DNA of 64,000 bases, from positions 1 through 64,000 of the forward strand of contig NZ_VCKX01000030.1 in the NCBI RefSeq assembly GCF_005889725.1, read 5' to 3'. The DNA is from Nonomuraea zeae. Its GTDB lineage: Bacteria; Actinomycetota; Actinomycetes; Streptosporangiales; Streptosporangiaceae. The translations under genes were made by a program, and so were the position numbers. Below the pieces are notes generated by a model. The model was not told the origin of the DNA, did no database searches, and worked only from the letters and a program-made list of their open reading frames with translations. Positions 9,374 through 18,166 of the stretch are shown here, piece by piece (within the stretch, counting starts at the first letter, position 1; each line of letters begins with the position of its first letter).

Positions 9374-10019
9374 GCGGGACGAGGAAGAGGTCGTCCTTGC
9401 TCGCGGTCACCTCGCACACCACGTCAATGACGCCTTCGACCGCCCTGACGGCTTCGGCGAGGGCGGTGGCCTGCGACCGCGTCCCGGCCTCACCCCTGAT
9501 CGTCACCACGCCGCCGTCCACCTCGATGGAGAACCGGTCCGGCTCCGCCAGCACGGACCTGATCTCCGCCTTGAGCTCGTCGGCGGGGCGGGTGAAGACC
9601 CGCAGGACGTCCCGCTGGTGCAGGGTGCCGACGATCCGCCCGGTGACCGGATCGATCACGGGCAGCTGCTTGATGCGCCTGTCGTGCATCAGCCGGGCCG
9701 CGTCCCGCAGAGGGGCGCCCGGTGTGACGGTGATCGCCGGCGAGGTCATGAGCTGGCTCGCGGTCACCGCCGCGGCCTTGTGCTGCTCCTGACGCTGCCT
9801 GCGTGATTCGAAGATCGTCGTGCTGTGCCGTACCGGATCGGCTTCCTTGAGCAGGAGGTCGTCCTCGGAGACCACTCCCACCGGCCGCCGGTCGGCGTCG
9901 ATCACGGTGACCGCGCCGACCGCGAACCTCTTCATGGCGGCCACGATTTCCGCGAATGACGAGCCTTCCAGCACCGCGATGGCCACACGGCCCATGACGT
10001 CCCTGACTTCGATCGACAT
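9363..10019 (-). CDS. tandem CBS domains plus BON domain protein
   Basis: Cytosolic 218-residue protein. CBS1 is residues about 5-60 (VTVIDADRRPVGVVSEDDLL), CBS2 about 90-150 (LMTSPAITVTPGAPLRDAARLM, QLPVIDPVTGRIVGTLHQRDVLRVF), and the BON domain about 155-215 (VDGGVVTIRGEAGTRSQATALAEAVRAVEGVIDV). CBS pairs bind adenine nucleotides and often sense energy charge; BON usually binds membranes or ligands. It is the most divergent of the window's CBS-BON set. The start at 10019 is set by GAGGAGG upstream. A DosR-type pair lies at 10074-10109. Confidence 0.88.
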   Translation of the reverse strand: MSIEVRDVMGRVAIAVLEGSSFAEIVAAMKRFAVGAVTVIDADRRPVGVVSEDDLLLKEADPVRHSTTIFESRRQRQEQHKAAAVTASQLMTSPAITVTPGAPLRDAARLMHDRRIKQLPVIDPVTGRIVGTLHQRDVLRVFTRPADELKAEIRSVLAEPDRFSIEVDGGVVTIRGEAGTRSQATALAEAVRAVEGVIDVVCEVTASKDDLFLVPPLL

Positions 10020-10073
10020 GATGTCCTCCTCACTTTCACCTCCCACGCTCCCCCGATCAGCGCCGGACCGGCA

Positions 10074-10109
10074 GCGGCGAAGGTCCCGGAGTCCGAGGCC
10101 CTAGGGCCT
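10074..10109 (-). promoter_or_regulatory. paired DosR-type operator at the left edge of the IS island
   Basis: GCGGCGAAGGTCCC (10074-10087) and GAGGCCCTAGGGCC (10096-10109), centres 22 bp apart, upstream of the CBS-BON gene. The right-hand box runs into the IS5-type end that begins at about 10105. Confidence 0.6.
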
Positions 10110-10290
10110 GCTTCAGAAGTGGATCACCTGGGTGGTCCACTTCCGAGATGATCTTTGTGTGGGTCGGGGTGATTTGAGCGCCGCGCAGTGGGCGATGCTG
10201 GAGCCGCTGTTGCCGGTAGGCAGGACGGCGGGCCGTCCGCCGGTCTGGGCGAAGCGGAAGCGGGCCCTGCCCCCGAAGTGTGGACACGGG
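10105..10290 (+). mobile_element. IS5-family remnant (left end and transposase N-terminus)
   Basis: Begins with the IS end-like sequence GGCCTGCTTCAGAAGTGG. A coding fragment follows, reading DLSAAQWAMLEPLLPVG and GRPPVWAKRK, the N-terminal DUF4096-type part of IS5-family transposases. It is cut off at about 10270-10290 by the IS3 fragment. Confidence 0.65.
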
Positions 10291-10293
10291 TTG

Positions 10294-10551
10294 TTATGCG
10301 GCGAGCAGCACCTTATCGGTGGTTTGCTGCTCGTAGTCGATAGGGCTGAGGTAGCCGAGGGTGGAGTGTCTTCTCCGGGTGTTGTAGCGGGTGATCCACT
10401 TGAAGACGGCCAGGCGGGCCTCGCGCGCCGAGGGCCAGCGCTTGGCGCCCTGCAGTGTTTCGCGTTTGAGGGTGGCGTTGAACGCCTCCGCCGCGGCGTT
10501 GTCGGCGCTGGTGCCGACGGCTCCCATGGACTGACGCACGCGCGTCTTCGC
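10294..10551 (-). pseudogene. IS3-family transposase OrfB, C-terminal fragment
   Basis: About 85 residues of the integrase core remain: RQSMGAVGTSADNAAAEAF, LKRETLQGAKRWPS, FKWITRYNTRRRHSTLGYLSP and IDYEQQTTDK. An in-frame TAG lies just upstream, so the rest of the catalytic domain is absent. The catalytic Glu would lie in the NAAAEAF segment. Confidence 0.82.
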
Positions 10552-10637
10552 CCCCTACACCTGACAGACCCTGGTGGTTTATGGGCAAGTCCAGACGCCC
10601 CATTGATCACCGGGCTTAGCTCAGTAAGAAAGGCACG

Positions 10638-10735
10638 GTGCACGAGGTGGCGTCCGGAGTCCGGTGTAAATCGGGGGCGGGGTTCCGGCTTCATGGTGAG
10701 GTTACGCGGTGCGATGGCGGTTCGGTGTGATCGGC
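10638..10735 (+). repeat. IS256-type left end remnant
   Basis: GTGCAC...GGCGTCC...CCGGTGTAAAT (10638-10671) is matched, inverted, at 13512-13546. The inner part (10700-10735, GGTTACGCGGT then GATCGGC) resembles the 3' end of the IS256 transposase gene at 12107-12140, so this is probably the terminal piece of a second, divergent IS256 copy. No other gene is seen in 10552-10780. Confidence 0.5.
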
Positions 10736-10780
10736 TCTGCGGGGCTGGTGGCGTGTTGGAGTCGGAGGTGGTCGCTGAGA

Positions 10781-11206
10781 TCAGGGACGTAGTGCTGTTG
10801 TGGCGGATTGGAGCAGGTGGACGAGGCTGTCGCGTTGGGTGCTGGGCCAGGAACTGAAGCGGGTGGCCAGGGTGGTGTTGATGGCCTGCTGGAACTGGCC
10901 GGTGACTACCTCGCCCTGGGGGGTGAGGTGGACCCGGGTCATCCGGCGGTCGTTGGGGTCGGGTTGGCGGGTGAGCAGGCCGCGTCGCTGAAGCCGGTCG
11001 ACCAGGCCGGTGATGTTGGTTTTGTCGCAGTGCAGCAGGGTCGCGAGCTCGCCGAAGGACGGCTGCAGATGTTGGGCGAAGCACAGCAGTTGCGCTTGCT
11101 GGGGGGTTAGTCCCAGCCGGCGGCTCGCCGTGCTGAACAGGCCGTCGATCTCCATGAAGACGCCGATCAGCGCCTCGACGAGTTCGTCATTGAGTGCGGA
11201 GGCCAT
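10781..11206 (-). CDS. MarR family transcriptional regulator
   Basis: 141-residue winged-helix repressor. The N-terminal dimerisation helix is followed by LGLTPQQAQLLCFAQHLQPS, recognition-helix region FGELATLLHCDKTNITGLVDRLQRRG and wing LLTRQPDPNDRRMTRVHLTP. It is divergent from the SDR gene, with an 18-bp-arm palindrome between them, the usual arrangement for a MarR protein repressing itself and its neighbour. The ligand is unknown. It sits inside the IS island. Confidence 0.9.
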   Translation of the reverse strand: MASALNDELVEALIGVFMEIDGLFSTASRRLGLTPQQAQLLCFAQHLQPSFGELATLLHCDKTNITGLVDRLQRRGLLTRQPDPNDRRMTRVHLTPQGEVVTGQFQQAINTTLATRFSSWPSTQRDSLVHLLQSATTALRP

Positions 11207-11247
11207 GACAGCAGTCTACTACCTGGACAGTTGACACCCTCTACCAA

Positions 11248-11286
11248 ATTGGTCGATCCTATGGACTATCCATAGGATCGACCAAT
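11248..11286. promoter_or_regulatory. MarR-type operator between marR and SDR genes
   Basis: Perfect inverted repeat with arms ATTGGTCGATCCTATGGA and its complement, separated by CTA. It lies in the divergent promoter region, immediately before the SDR ribosome site (GGAGGGG, 11288-11294). TTGACA at 11231-11236 could be a -35 element for the SDR gene. Confidence 0.75.
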
Positions 11287-11296
11287 TGGAGGGGTT

Positions 11297-12028
11297 ATGC
11301 GTATCGAGGATCGGGTCGCAGTCGTCACCGGCGGATCGCGCGGCATCGGACGGGCGATCAGCGACCGGCTCGCCGCGGCGGGGATGCGCGTCGTCATCGG
11401 CTCCCGCGACCAGGAGGCGGCCGCGCAGGCGGTGGACCAGATCAAGGACGCGGACGGGCTGGCCACCGCGGTCCGCACTGACATCACCCGCCCCGAGGCG
11501 GTCAAGGAGTTGTTCGATGCGGCCGAGAGCCAGTACGGCCGGGTGGATGTGTGGGTGAGCAACGCGGCCACGGCGACCGCTGGGCCGCTGGCCCGCGCCA
11601 CCGATGACGACTTCGACCAGTACCTGCACGCCAACGTGCGGTCCACGTTCGTGGCTCTGCGCGAGGCCGCGCAGCGCATCAGCGACCACGGCCGGATCAT
11701 TTTGATCTCTTCCGCGCTGACCGTGTCGCCGCTGCCCGGCATGGCGCTGCTGGCCGCAAGCAAGGCCGCCGGTGACCAGCTCGCCCGCACACTGGCCTGG
11801 GAGGTGGGCTCCAGATCCGTCACGGTCAACAGCGTCCTGCCCGGCCTGACCCGCACCGACGTCATCGACACCGTGCCCCCGCACGTCATTGACGACGCCA
11901 AGGCCCGCACACCGCTGGGCCGCCTGGGCGAACCAGGCGACATCGCCGACGTCGTCGCGTTCCTGGCCTCCGACGCCGCCCGCTGGATCACCGGCCAGAC
12001 CATCAACGCCGCCGGAGGCATGATCTAA
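11297..12028 (+). CDS. SDR family oxidoreductase lacking the catalytic tyrosine
   Basis: 243-residue short-chain dehydrogenase/reductase fold. The cofactor motif is TGGSRGIG near residue 11, NAA is in VSNAATATAG (Asn present), and the active-site Ser is in LISSALTV. At the usual YxxxK position the protein has LAASK, so the general-acid Tyr is Leu (CTG, clear in the DNA) while Lys is kept. The C-terminus (LGRLGEPGDIADVVAFLASD, WITGQTINAAGGM) is canonical. It may be a ligand-binding or impaired enzyme. It is controlled by the divergent MarR gene through the shared operator. Confidence 0.9.
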   Translation: MRIEDRVAVVTGGSRGIGRAISDRLAAAGMRVVIGSRDQEAAAQAVDQIKDADGLATAVRTDITRPEAVKELFDAAESQYGRVDVWVSNAATATAGPLARATDDDFDQYLHANVRSTFVALREAAQRISDHGRIILISSALTVSPLPGMALLAASKAAGDQLARTLAWEVGSRSVTVNSVLPGLTRTDVIDTVPPHVIDDAKARTPLGRLGEPGDIADVVAFLASDAARWITGQTINAAGGMI

Positions 12029-12108
12029 CGAGTTGGCGCCGGGCCAGGGCCGGATGGCGCACAATCCTAGAGACCTTGGCCACGATCACCGGACCGTCCG
12101 CAAGCTGG

Positions 12109-13448
12109 TTACGCGGTCGCGGTGATGGTCTGGTGATCGGCAGGGTGGAGTGGGGCGGCGTGTCGGGGTTGGAGCTGGCGAGGCGGGTCGAGGAGCGAGT
12201 GGCGCAGGTCCTGCAGGAGCCCGAGCCCGGCGGGTGTCATAGTCAGTCCGCGCCAGCCGCGGGAGGCGCGGTCAAGGACGGCCCAGGCGATGCTGACGCA
12301 GCTGGTCTCACCCGGGAACCGGCCGATGACCTTGGCGCGGCGGCGGGTCTCGCCGAAGGTGCGCTCGATGAAGTTGGAGTGGCGGATCCGCTGGTGGTGC
12401 TCGGCGGGGAAGCGTAGGTAGGCGGTCAGTCCTTCGCGGTCGGTGTCCAGGATCTTCATCGCGGCCGGGTAGGTGGCGCGGTAGCGGTCGATGAACTCGC
12501 TCAGGCGGTGGTCGATCAGCTCGACCAGTTGCGGACCGGGCTCGGTCTTCAGGTCGTTGGTGTCGAAGACGGCCCAATAGCGGTCGCGGATCTCGGCTTG
12601 CATCCCCGCAGGAGTCTTCGCCATGACATTGCGCAGGCGATGGATCAGACATCTTTGGCGCAGCGCGGCGGGGAAGACCTGCTCGATCGCGGCGATCAGG
12701 CCCTTGGCGCCGTCAGAGATGACTAGCAGCGGGCAGGCCAGCCCACGGTCGCGCAGGTCGGTCATGAAGTCAGCCCATGCGTCGGTCGACTCGCCCGATC
12801 CTGGGGCGAGGCCGACGAAGACCGGCTTGCCGTCGGTGGTGATGCCCCATGCCGCCAGGATCGGTTCGGCCGGCGAACCAGGGTGCATCCGGAAGAACGA
12901 GGCATCCAGGAACAGGTAGTCCACTACGACGTCATCCAGCCGCCGGCGGGCCCAGGCGTCGTACTCGGCTCTGATGGCCTTGCAGACCTCGCTGACGGTG
13001 GAATTGGAGATCGCGGCCTGGTCGCCGAGCGCGTCAGCGAGAGTGGCCTCGACGTCACGGACGGACAAGCTGCGCACGAACGAGGCGATCACCATGACTC
13101 CAAGGCGTGGGTCTTGGTGACGTGCTTGCCGAACAGGCGGGAGGCGAACGCGGCAGTCGTGCCGCACAGCTTCGGCCGCTCCAGCTGGATGGGCCCGGCG
13201 GTGGTCTTCACCGTCACTTCCCGGTAGCCGTTACGCGAACCTGGCTGGGCGTCGGGGACCGAGGCGGCCCGCTGGTAGTGGTTGCGGCCCAGGAACTCGG
13301 TCACCTCGGCCTCCAGCGCCGTTTGAAGCAGCAGCTGCGCCCCAAGTCGGGCCACCTCCTCCAGAATCTCAGGCAACTCACGATCGGAGGCGAACAGAGC
13401 ATCGATCCTGACGCGGACACGGTCGGTCGGTGATACTCGTGCGGACAC
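12109..13448 (-). pseudogene. IS256-family (mutator type) transposase, frameshifted
   Basis: The N-terminal part (13448-13089) reads ALEAEVTEFLGRNHYQRA and GYREVTVKTTAGPIQLERPK, ending at LFGKHVTKTHALES. One base later the frame changes and continues as MVIASFVRSLSVRDVEATL through the catalytic region: LFLDASFFR (first Asp), LLVISDGAKGLIAAIEQVFP (second Asp), RQRCLIHRLRNVMAKTP and the SNFIERTFGETRRR segment. IS256 transposases are single frames of about 400 residues, so the one-base shift at about 13089-13100 probably inactivates it. Confidence 0.85.
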
Positions 13449-13496
13449 GGGTGCGGGTCCCTTCCTTCGAAACTTCGCAGGTCTCGAAGCTGGAAC

Positions 13497-13724
13497 CTAC
13501 GCCCGTTCCTCATTTACACCGGCTTCAGGACGCCGCCCCGTGTGCACGAGAAGTGCAGGGTCTTGGGCAGTGTCCAGGGCATTCGTCAGGTCCTCAAGGC
13601 GGTTCGCGATGGCGACATACCGGCGCGCCCGTCGGGCCAGGTAGGAGTGCGTTTGGTCACTGTCGCCGTGCTGAGCTGTAACCTCGATGACCCTCAGGCC
13701 GTAGCGGGCCGTGTGGACGGACAT
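13497..13724 (-). CDS. hypothetical protein (doubtful)
   Basis: 75-residue frame with charged, helical-looking content (TAQHGDSDQTHSYLARRAR, YVAIANRLEDLTNALDTAQD). Not recognised. Its 3' end runs into the IS256 right end, so it may be a host gene truncated by the insertion. It could equally be non-coding. Nothing else is seen between 13546 and 13879. Confidence 0.3.
   Translation of the reverse strand: MSVHTARYGLRVIEVTAQHGDSDQTHSYLARRARRYVAIANRLEDLTNALDTAQDPALLVHTGRRPEAGVNEERA
13512..13546 (-). repeat. IS256-type right end
   Basis: Read on the minus strand: GTGCAC, then GGCGTCC, then CCGGTGTAAAT. It matches the left copy at 10638-10671 over 20 of 23 positions in the inner part. It lies about 65 bp before the transposase start, the expected place for a terminal inverted repeat. 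No matching 8-9 bp target duplication was found. Confidence 0.5.
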
Positions 13725-13878
13725 CGCACGGGCGGGGCCAGCCTCGCCTGTACGCTCGCCGTGGTAGCTGGGGTCGAGCACGACATGGCCGGGAATGACA
13801 AGGCGTCGCTTTCATGATGTTGGGCCTATCGTGGTGTGGTCGGCAACATCTACGGTCTCGCCATGGGGATGTCAGCCG

Positions 13879-14349
13879 GTGAACTGGTGGGCGAATCTGT
13901 TGCAGGGCGCCATCTCGGCGGTGATCAGCGGCGTGGTAGCTGCGCTGACGGCGTGGCTGGTAGTTCGTGCAACACGGCAGAACGATCGGCGCCTCGCCCT
14001 AGAGATGGAGTCGCGCGCAGCGGCGATGAGGCTGATTGGCGCCTGTTCCGCTCTCATAGATCGATTCAGTAGCATCAGTGACGATCAGTGGGCGGCTGAG
14101 GGGCCAGCCCTTTCGGTGTCGTTCCATGCTGATGTGCTGAGCGCTGCTGCCTGTATCGCAAGCGTCGATGTGACCTTCGCCGACCAACTCGTTAAAGATC
14201 TCGAAGACGTGGAAGCAGTCCTCGGGGAGCTCATGGCAGCGAGCACGAGGGGCGTCGAGGCCGCAGGAACTGTTGCGCCACGCTTTGCCGAGACGTTCAT
14301 GCCGTTCCGCAATTCCGTCCTGAACTGGTTGGCCAGTCGCCAGGTATGA
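13879..14349 (+). CDS. hypothetical protein with one N-terminal membrane helix
   Basis: 156-residue protein. A GTG start at 13879 is proposed because the membrane helix then begins at once (WWANLLQGAISAVISGVVAA). The rest is a cytosolic, mostly helical domain (RATRQNDRRLALEMESRAAA, VDVTFADQLVKDLEDVEAVL). Not recognised. GC content is visibly lower than in the surrounding genes, fitting horizontal acquisition with the IS island. An upstream start at 13795 is possible. Confidence 0.55.
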   Translation: MNWWANLLQGAISAVISGVVAALTAWLVVRATRQNDRRLALEMESRAAAMRLIGACSALIDRFSSISDDQWAAEGPALSVSFHADVLSAAACIASVDVTFADQLVKDLEDVEAVLGELMAASTRGVEAAGTVAPRFAETFMPFRNSVLNWLASRQV

Positions 14350-14364
14350 AGTTGTTCGCGGCGA

Positions 14365-14570
14365 CTAAGGCGTGTTTCAGAAGTGGGCTGCGTGTGACTG
14401 TGCTGCGTGGCGGCGGTCGATAGTTGGCGAGGTCTTCAGTAGAAGGTTCGTCGTCCAAGACAGAACTGAACACCGGAGACCTCGTGGCCACGACACCGGC
14501 GGCGAGACGGCACGATCTGACCGACGCGCAGTGGGCGGTGCTGCAGCTGTTGCTGCCCGTTGCGCCGGTG
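14365..14570 (+). mobile_element. IS5-family remnant (left end plus transposase N-terminus)
   Basis: The end sequence CTAAGGCGTGTTTCAGAAGTGGG (14365-14387; inner part TGTTTCAGAAGTGGG) matches the inverted end at 18167-18191. A GTG at 14484 starts RRHDLTDAQWAVLQLLLPVAP, almost identical to the N-terminus of the transposase at 17275; homology stops at about 14570. No gene is seen from there to 14718. Confidence 0.7.
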
Positions 14571-14718
14571 TTGGCCAGATCGGTGAGGAAGTCGTCAAGG
14601 CGCCGGGCAGCGGGTGCGCACGGCCGAGCTGCTGGACGATGACCAGGGTTCATGCTGCCCATCCTTCACCGGGCCGCTCCGGCTGCCGCTCGACGTGCTG
14701 ACTCCGGTAAAGGTCCGG

Positions 14719-15588
14719 TCACGGGCGCGTGATCAGGATGGTCAGGCCGTCGAGCAGGCGTTCGAGGCCGAAGGCGAACAGCGACTCCAAATCGAGCTCC
14801 GTGCCCGGCTCCGCGACTTGAGCGATCAGCGGCCCGTCGATGGAGAGCCGAGCCGTGCTCCACTGCCTGCTGGTCATACCCGTGTCCAGCTCGGCGCCGA
14901 CCTCGCTTTCGATGTTCACCGCCGTCCCTCGCACATAGTTGACCATCGTGGCGTAGGTGTGCATTCGAGTACTCGAGTCCAGGCCGAGGCCGTCGAGTGC
15001 GCGCAGGGTCCACAGCCCGTATGCCAGCAGCCCCGGGAGCGTGACCGGCCGGGTGATGGACACCAGCCGCGGCAACCAGGGATGACGCTGGTAGGTCGCC
15101 CACTGCAGCTGAGCGGCAACCCGCAGGTGGGAACGCCATCCCGGTGGCGGCTCCGGATAGCTGATCTCAGCGAACGCGGCGTCGGCGATCAACTGAGTGA
15201 GCTCGGCCTTGGCCTCGAGGTGCCGGTAGAGGGTCATGGTGGCGACCCCGAGCTTGGCCGCCACCGCCCGCATGGACAGCGCGGCCAGGCCGTCGGCGTC
15301 GGCGATCTCCATGGCCGCGTGGACGACCCGGTCGCGTTCGAGACCCCCGGCCGAACGCGAGGGCAGTCTCCGGGGAGCGACCACGGCGCCGACCCGAGAG
15401 GCAGACTCGATGGCACCTGCATGCTTGAGCGCGGCCAGCGCCTTGGTGGCCGTCGCCATGGCGACGCCCCACTCATGCATGATCGCCCTGGTGGTGGGGA
15501 TGGGATCGCCGGGCCGCAACTGTCCATCGGCGATGCGTCGCTCGATGTCGGCGACGATCCGGAGGTACGGCGGTTGCGGATCGTTCAC
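14719..15588 (-). CDS. GntR-type winged helix fused to TetR-type regulator
   Basis: 289-residue transcription factor with two DNA-binding parts. A GntR-like wHTH spans residues about 8-70 (IVADIERRIADGQLRPGDPI, TTRAIMHEWGVAMATATKAL). A TetR HTH spans about 85-130 (RVVHAAMEIADADGLAALSM, MRAVAAKLGVATMTLYRHLE). A TetR_C all-helical ligand domain with AAQLQWATYQRHPWLPRLV follows. Such hybrids occur in actinobacterial regulators. It is co-directional with and 19 bp downstream of the carotenoid oxygenase, and probably controls it through the palindrome at 16923. Confidence 0.85.
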   Translation of the reverse strand: MNDPQPPYLRIVADIERRIADGQLRPGDPIPTTRAIMHEWGVAMATATKALAALKHAGAIESASRVGAVVAPRRLPSRSAGGLERDRVVHAAMEIADADGLAALSMRAVAAKLGVATMTLYRHLEAKAELTQLIADAAFAEISYPEPPPGWRSHLRVAAQLQWATYQRHPWLPRLVSITRPVTLPGLLAYGLWTLRALDGLGLDSSTRMHTYATMVNYVRGTAVNIESEVGAELDTGMTSRQWSTARLSIDGPLIAQVAEPGTELDLESLFAFGLERLLDGLTILITRP

Positions 15589-15607
15589 GAGGCCATGTTG
15601 CCACGCC

Positions 15608-16867
15608 TCAGCGGTCAGGCAGCCAGTTGCCGTGCAGGCCGAGCGGCACCCTGACAGGGAGTTGGACGCGCGCGACGGGCTCGCCGGTGAAGTCCTGGGC
15701 CGAGAGGATCACTAGGTCGCTGGCGTTTCGGAGGGGGTTGTGCACGTACGTGAGCAGGTACCCCTCGTCCTCCCCTTGCCCGGCGGCGGCGAACACGGCC
15801 TCCCCGACCGCCTCGTCCTTGCCGAACCCGTGCACCTCGGCCGTCCCCCGTTCCAGGTCATGCTTGACCAGGGCGTTGGTGAAGGCGTCGTCTGGCGGCA
15901 TGCCCGCGGGTGCGAACGGGATTCCGTACAGGGCGGTCGCGGCCGAGTAGCCATATCGGTACGGGCGGGTGGTACGCGCCTCGTTCACGCGCGGGAAGTC
16001 CTGCGGCCGGTCGTCGATGCGCCGCTGGTGGATCTTGTCCGGTTCGATCGTCCAGCGGTCCAGCGTGGGCCGGATCGCCCCAGGGGCGGCGGGATCGAAC
16101 GGCCCTTCGGCCGTGACCAGGTCGACCACGACCGAGTCTCCGTCGTCGTAAGCGTTGAGCGTGTGGCTCACATGGATCGGGTCGATGTCCAGCCAGCGCA
16201 CGTCACCACCAGTCCGCGGCATGACGCCCACTCGCGTCGGGTGCTCCGGCAGCCACCGGCAGTCGAACCCGTCGAAGCCCAGCGGCGTGTCCCACAACAC
16301 CACGTGGTTCTCGGTGAGCGCGAAGTCGTGCATGAACGGCGTCCGCGTCATAGGGATAGCGGTGGTCTGGACGACGCTTCCCCCGACGTCGGTCACGATG
16401 TACTGGACGAAGTCGCGGCCCAGCATGTACGACAGCGAATGCAGCTCGCCGGTGAGCGGGTCGTGCTTGGAGTGCGCCCCCGCCGTGAACCCCTCCGCGG
16501 TCCCTCCCAGATCGCACACGCCCACGGTGTTCAGCTCTTCGTCCAGCTCAGCGGGCGGCAGGCCACCCTCCGCCATGGCGAAGGTACGCTGGGCGTGCTC
16601 GATCACGTGCACCATGGGCGCGAAGCCCGGTGTGCGCACGAAGCGATTGCGGTACCACTCGGCCTGGCCGTCACGCAGTCGCACCCCGTGCACCATGCCC
16701 TGGCCCATGCCCCAGATGTGCACAATGGGGTCTTCCACGCCCAGCGGGTTGGGCCCGTTGCGCAAGTAGCGGCCGTTGAGCTCGGCCGGGATCCGCCCGG
16801 TGACCGGGAGACTATAGGTGGTGACCTCTTCAGTGACGGGCGCGAAGGGCCCTTCCAGATACCTCAT
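15608..16867 (-). CDS. carotenoid oxygenase (retinal pigment epithelial membrane protein family)
   Basis: 419-residue non-haem Fe(II) dioxygenase that cleaves C=C bonds of carotenoids, stilbenes or lignin-type compounds. The N-terminus has IPAELNGRYLRNGPNPL, and GQGMVHGVRLRDG replaces the usual GDGMVH. The four iron-binding His are visible in AHSKHDP, TPFMHDFAL, DPIHVSHTLN and the C-terminal GLHGNW. The start at 16867 gives the usual N-terminus. The substrate cannot be deduced. It lies between IS5-type ends, so it was probably acquired with them. Confidence 0.92.
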   Translation of the reverse strand: MRYLEGPFAPVTEEVTTYSLPVTGRIPAELNGRYLRNGPNPLGVEDPIVHIWGMGQGMVHGVRLRDGQAEWYRNRFVRTPGFAPMVHVIEHAQRTFAMAEGGLPPAELDEELNTVGVCDLGGTAEGFTAGAHSKHDPLTGELHSLSYMLGRDFVQYIVTDVGGSVVQTTAIPMTRTPFMHDFALTENHVVLWDTPLGFDGFDCRWLPEHPTRVGVMPRTGGDVRWLDIDPIHVSHTLNAYDDGDSVVVDLVTAEGPFDPAAPGAIRPTLDRWTIEPDKIHQRRIDDRPQDFPRVNEARTTRPYRYGYSAATALYGIPFAPAGMPPDDAFTNALVKHDLERGTAEVHGFGKDEAVGEAVFAAAGQGEDEGYLLTYVHNPLRNASDLVILSAQDFTGEPVARVQLPVRVPLGLHGNWLPDR

Positions 16868-16922
16868 GTGAACACCGTACGCAGGAGAATGCCTGAGCCT
16901 GCGGCCGCGATGGGAAATGCCC

Positions 16923-16945
16923 TGCTGTGCACTAGTGCAACAGCA
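16923..16945. promoter_or_regulatory. palindromic operator candidate upstream of carotenoid oxygenase
   Basis: A GCACTAGTGC core flanked by TGCTGT and ACAGCA, with one extra A on the right side. It lies 56 bp upstream of the start. The symmetry suits a TetR-type dimer, most simply the GntR-TetR hybrid encoded just downstream. Confidence 0.5.
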
Positions 16946-17274
16946 TGAGCCCGCCCGAAAAAGGCTCTCGCGGCACGGACGATGGAACCGGACCACCGAC
17001 CGAAGGTGCTGGTGGCGGCGGTGTTCGGCTGAGCGGACGAGGCCCTGCCCACGCTTCGCCGGGGCGCCGGTCGAGGCGGTCGCGCTCGACCTCACCCACG
17101 CTCTGCCGAACACGGTCGACGTGCTGGCTGACAAGACCGTCGTCGCCGGTGTCGTGTCCGGACGGGCGGTGATCGCCCGGCGCCGGCTGGGGCACGGCGT
17201 GGCGTTGACCGATAACGAGCAAGGTCTCCGGAATCTGGTATATCGACCAAGACGCACCAAGAATCGGAGACCTC
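16946..17274. other. 329-bp stretch without a recognisable intact gene
   Basis: A plus-strand fragment at about 17065-17220 reads VEAVALDLTHALPNTVDVLA and looks protein-like, but it has no start or stop of its own and was not recognised. The segment ends with CGGAGACCTCGTG, the leader of the IS5-type transposase, also found before the remnant at 14484. Confidence 0.4.
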
Positions 17275-18166
17275 GTGATCACCCTACCGGTGACGAGGAG
17301 GCACGACCTGAACGACGCGCAGTGGGCGGTCCTCGCCCCGTTGCTGCCTGTAGCTTCGGCGAAGGGTCGTCCGCCAAAATGGAGTAAACGGCAGCTGATT
17401 GACGGGATCCGGTGGCGGATCAGGGTTGGTGCGCCGTGGCGGGACGTCCCGGCCGAGTACGCGCCCTGGCAGACGTTGTATGGGTTGTTTCGCCGTTGGC
17501 AGCGGGACGTAACCTGGCAGTTGCTGCTGACCGCGTTGCAGGCGCACGCCGATGCGGCCGGACGGATCCGCGGGGATGTCAGCGTGGAATCCACCACGGC
17601 CCGCGCCCATCAGCATGCCGCCGGCGCCCGCCGAGACGGTGCGGCGCAGAAGGAGCCGCCTGGCGGGGTGGACACCGAGCCAGACGACCACGCGTTGGGG
17701 CGTTCCCGGGGCGGGCGGACCACGAAGGTCCATCTCGCTTGCGAGCAGGGATGCAAGCCGCTGTCGCTGCTGTTGACCGGCGGTCAGTGGTGACAGCCCG
17801 CAGTTCGTGCCGGTCCTGCAACGCATTCGAGTTCCTCGGCTGGGTGGCGGTCGGCCCCGGACCCGGCCAGATCGGGTCCTGGCTGACAAGGCGTACGCGG
17901 CCAGAGCCAATCGGGCCTACCTGCGCGGGCACGGGATCCGGGCGACGATCCCGACCAAGGCCGACCAGGCCGCCAACCGGCGCAAGCTGGGGTCGAAGGG
18001 CGGACGCCCGCCGGCCTTCGACCCCGGGCGGTACAAGCAACGCCATGCCGTGGAGTGCGGTATCAACCAGCTCAAACGCAACCGCGGCATGGCCACCAGG
18101 TACGACAAACTCGCCGTGCGCTACCAGGCCACCCTGAGCATCACCGCGATCAACGAGTGGCTCTGA
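17275..18166 (+). pseudogene. IS5-family transposase, frameshifted
   Basis: GTG start at 17275. Part 1 (to 17793) has RRHDLNDAQWAVLAPLLPVA, IRWRIRVGAPWRDVP and VESTTARAHQHAAGA; the first catalytic residue, normally Asp in VDST, is Glu. It stops at GGQW. One base away the frame continues as [32 protein letters not shown] (second Asp) and [20 protein letters not shown] (Glu). Some IS5 relatives use programmed frameshifting, but no slippery run is evident here, so decay is more likely. Confidence 0.85.

Noticed and set aside
12109-13448. IS256 transposase made by programmed frameshifting
   Set aside because: IS256 members use a single frame and no slippery sequence is seen at the joint; treated as a lesion.
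10638-13546. Target-site duplication proving transposition of the MarR/SDR element
   Set aside because: The bases next to the two ends do not match, so no duplication can be claimed.
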